A DNA stretch of 64,000 nucleotides, taken from positions 806,001 through 870,000 of the forward strand of contig NZ_QTTQ01000009.1 of the NCBI RefSeq assembly GCF_003384935.1, written 5' to 3'. The DNA is from Lutibacter oceani. GTDB lineage: Bacteria; Bacteroidota; Bacteroidia; Flavobacteriales; Flavobacteriaceae. Below, piece by piece: positions 63,200-64,000 of this stretch; the stretch's first letter is position 1, and every line of letters begins with the position of its first letter. A program made the position numbers and the translations under genes. The notes under the pieces are model-generated. The model saw only the letters and a list, made by a program, of their open reading frames with translations, ran no database searches and was not told the origin of the DNA.

Positions 63200-64000
63200 A
63201 TGAAAAAAGTAGCCTTTTTAATACTTATTTTAAATTTTTCAATTTTATTTTCACAAGAAAATAAGCCTACTACACCAAAAAAAAGTTGGACTACAAAAGG
63301 AAAAGTATCTTTCTTGTTTAACCAATCTGCATTTTCTAATTGGGTTGCAAGAGGTGAAAATACTTTAGCAGGTAATATTGGTATTAACTATAACTTTAAT
63401 TATGCAAAAGGAAAATACACTTGGAAAAATAACATTTTAACTTCATACGGTTTAACAAAAAGTAAAAACACAGAATTTGAAAAGAAAACAGATGACAGGT
63501 TAGAATTTAACTCCTTATTAGGTATAAATGCTGAAAGTTATTGGTATTATTCAGTGCTGTTTAATTTTAAAACACAATTTACCAAAGGTTTTAAATACAG
63601 CAAAGATGAAAATGGAAAAGAAATTAGAACGGAACACACCAACTTTTTTTCACCTGCTACTTTTTTAATTGGACCGGGTATGTTATGGGAAAAAAATGAA
63701 AATTTTAAATTCAATATTGCTCCAGCAACCACAAAATTAGTAATTGTAGATAAAAATTTCACGTTGCCTAATAGTGCTTATTTTGGGGTTGAGGAAGGTG
63801 AAAATACACGTTTAGAGTTAGGTTTTAATGCTTCGGGAAGATTAAAAGTTGATTTAATGGAAAACATTTCAATGGAGCAACTTATAAATTTATATGCTAA
63901 CTATTTAGAAAATCCGGAAAATATTGATATTGATTATACCATGAATTTGGTAATGAAAATAAATAATCACTTTACAACAAATTTAATTTTTCAAACTATT
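63200..64000 (+). CDS. DUF3078 family exported protein (3' truncated)
   Basis: An open frame from the ATG at 63200 runs off the right edge (267 codons visible). A signal peptide (MKKVAFLILILNFSILFSQ) precedes the DUF3078 opening WTTKGKVSFLFNQSAFSNWV, then alternating beta strands (ENTLAGNIGINYNFNYAKGKYTWKNN; YWYYSVLFNFKTQFTKGF), as in a small outer-membrane barrel. The family is widespread in Bacteroidota; its function is not established. Confidence 0.88.
   Translation, partial: MKKVAFLILILNFSILFSQENKPTTPKKSWTTKGKVSFLFNQSAFSNWVARGENTLAGNIGINYNFNYAKGKYTWKNNILTSYGLTKSKNTEFEKKTDDRLEFNSLLGINAESYWYYSVLFNFKTQFTKGFKYSKDENGKEIRTEHTNFFSPATFLIGPGMLWEKNENFKFNIAPATTKLVIVDKNFTLPNSAYFGVEEGENTRLELGFNASGRLKVDLMENISMEQLINLYANYLENPENIDIDYTMNLVMKINNHFTTNLIFQTI

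Noticed and set aside
1..64000. tRNA, rRNA or riboswitch genes
   Set aside because: No cloverleaf with conserved T-loop bases, no rRNA segment and no recognisable riboswitch core was found by eye; gaps are short and AT-rich. A covariance-model search was not possible.

Overview
The window is a 64 kb, AT-rich, chromosome-like segment from a member of the Bacteroidota, almost certainly a marine or sediment Flavobacteriaceae. Support for this comes from type IX secretion (T9SS) C-terminal sorting domains on secreted proteins, a TonB-dependent receptor paired with a lipoprotein, TAnnTTTG -7 promoter boxes, absence of Shine-Dalgarno sequences, an OlsF-type acyltransferase fusion, and several families typical of this group (DUF4286, DUF2480, DUF3078). 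The genus cannot be fixed from the sequence. I saw no rRNA, tRNA, CRISPR array, prophage or insertion sequence.

Layout. (1) 1-8630: a cell-surface block with a 5'-truncated lamin-tail/T9SS protein, a TonB-dependent receptor and a lipoprotein with two DUF5689 domains and a lamin-tail domain. (2) 8821-11078: four tandem genes for small exported proteins of about 110 residues. Each has its own terminator, and the last three share a conserved two-part regulatory layout. This is the least explained part of the window. (3) 11121-21541: an endonuclease/exonuclease/phosphatase-family protein, HflX, a CNNM/CBS membrane protein, a very large secreted endonuclease I and a large secreted reprolysin-like metalloprotease. 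The last two share a C-terminal module of about 240 residues. (4) 21695-32410: mostly housekeeping genes (ribF, serS, a 46-residue antisense-side gene, a TPR protein, DUF4286-ksgA-mgtE, an rRNA/tRNA methyltransferase, mutS). (5) 32460-40424: an esterase-like lipoprotein, a second SpoU methyltransferase, a three-gene envelope group that includes a TonB plug protein without a barrel, tatA and a PAP2 phosphatase. (6) 40421-47401, all minus strand: an O-methyltransferase, an ECF sigma factor with a small zinc-finger protein, an NTF2-like protein and two soluble histidine kinases, one with about six PAS domains. (7) 47600-64000: panB, a 2-hydroxyacid dehydrogenase, small enzymes, OlsF, aspartate kinase, a GNAT enzyme, fbp, superoxide dismutase, a clan-A glycoside hydrolase, a PurF-type enzyme, a PfkB kinase, sufE, a DUF59 protein, DUF2480 and a 3'-truncated DUF3078 protein.

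How the parts may work together. Regions 1 and 3 together hold a surface receptor, a lamin-tail/DUF5689 lipoprotein and a secreted DNase. My inference is that they form an extracellular nucleic-acid scavenging locus, with the four small exported proteins lying inside it. Calls rest on motifs and family recognition by eye. No database search was run.
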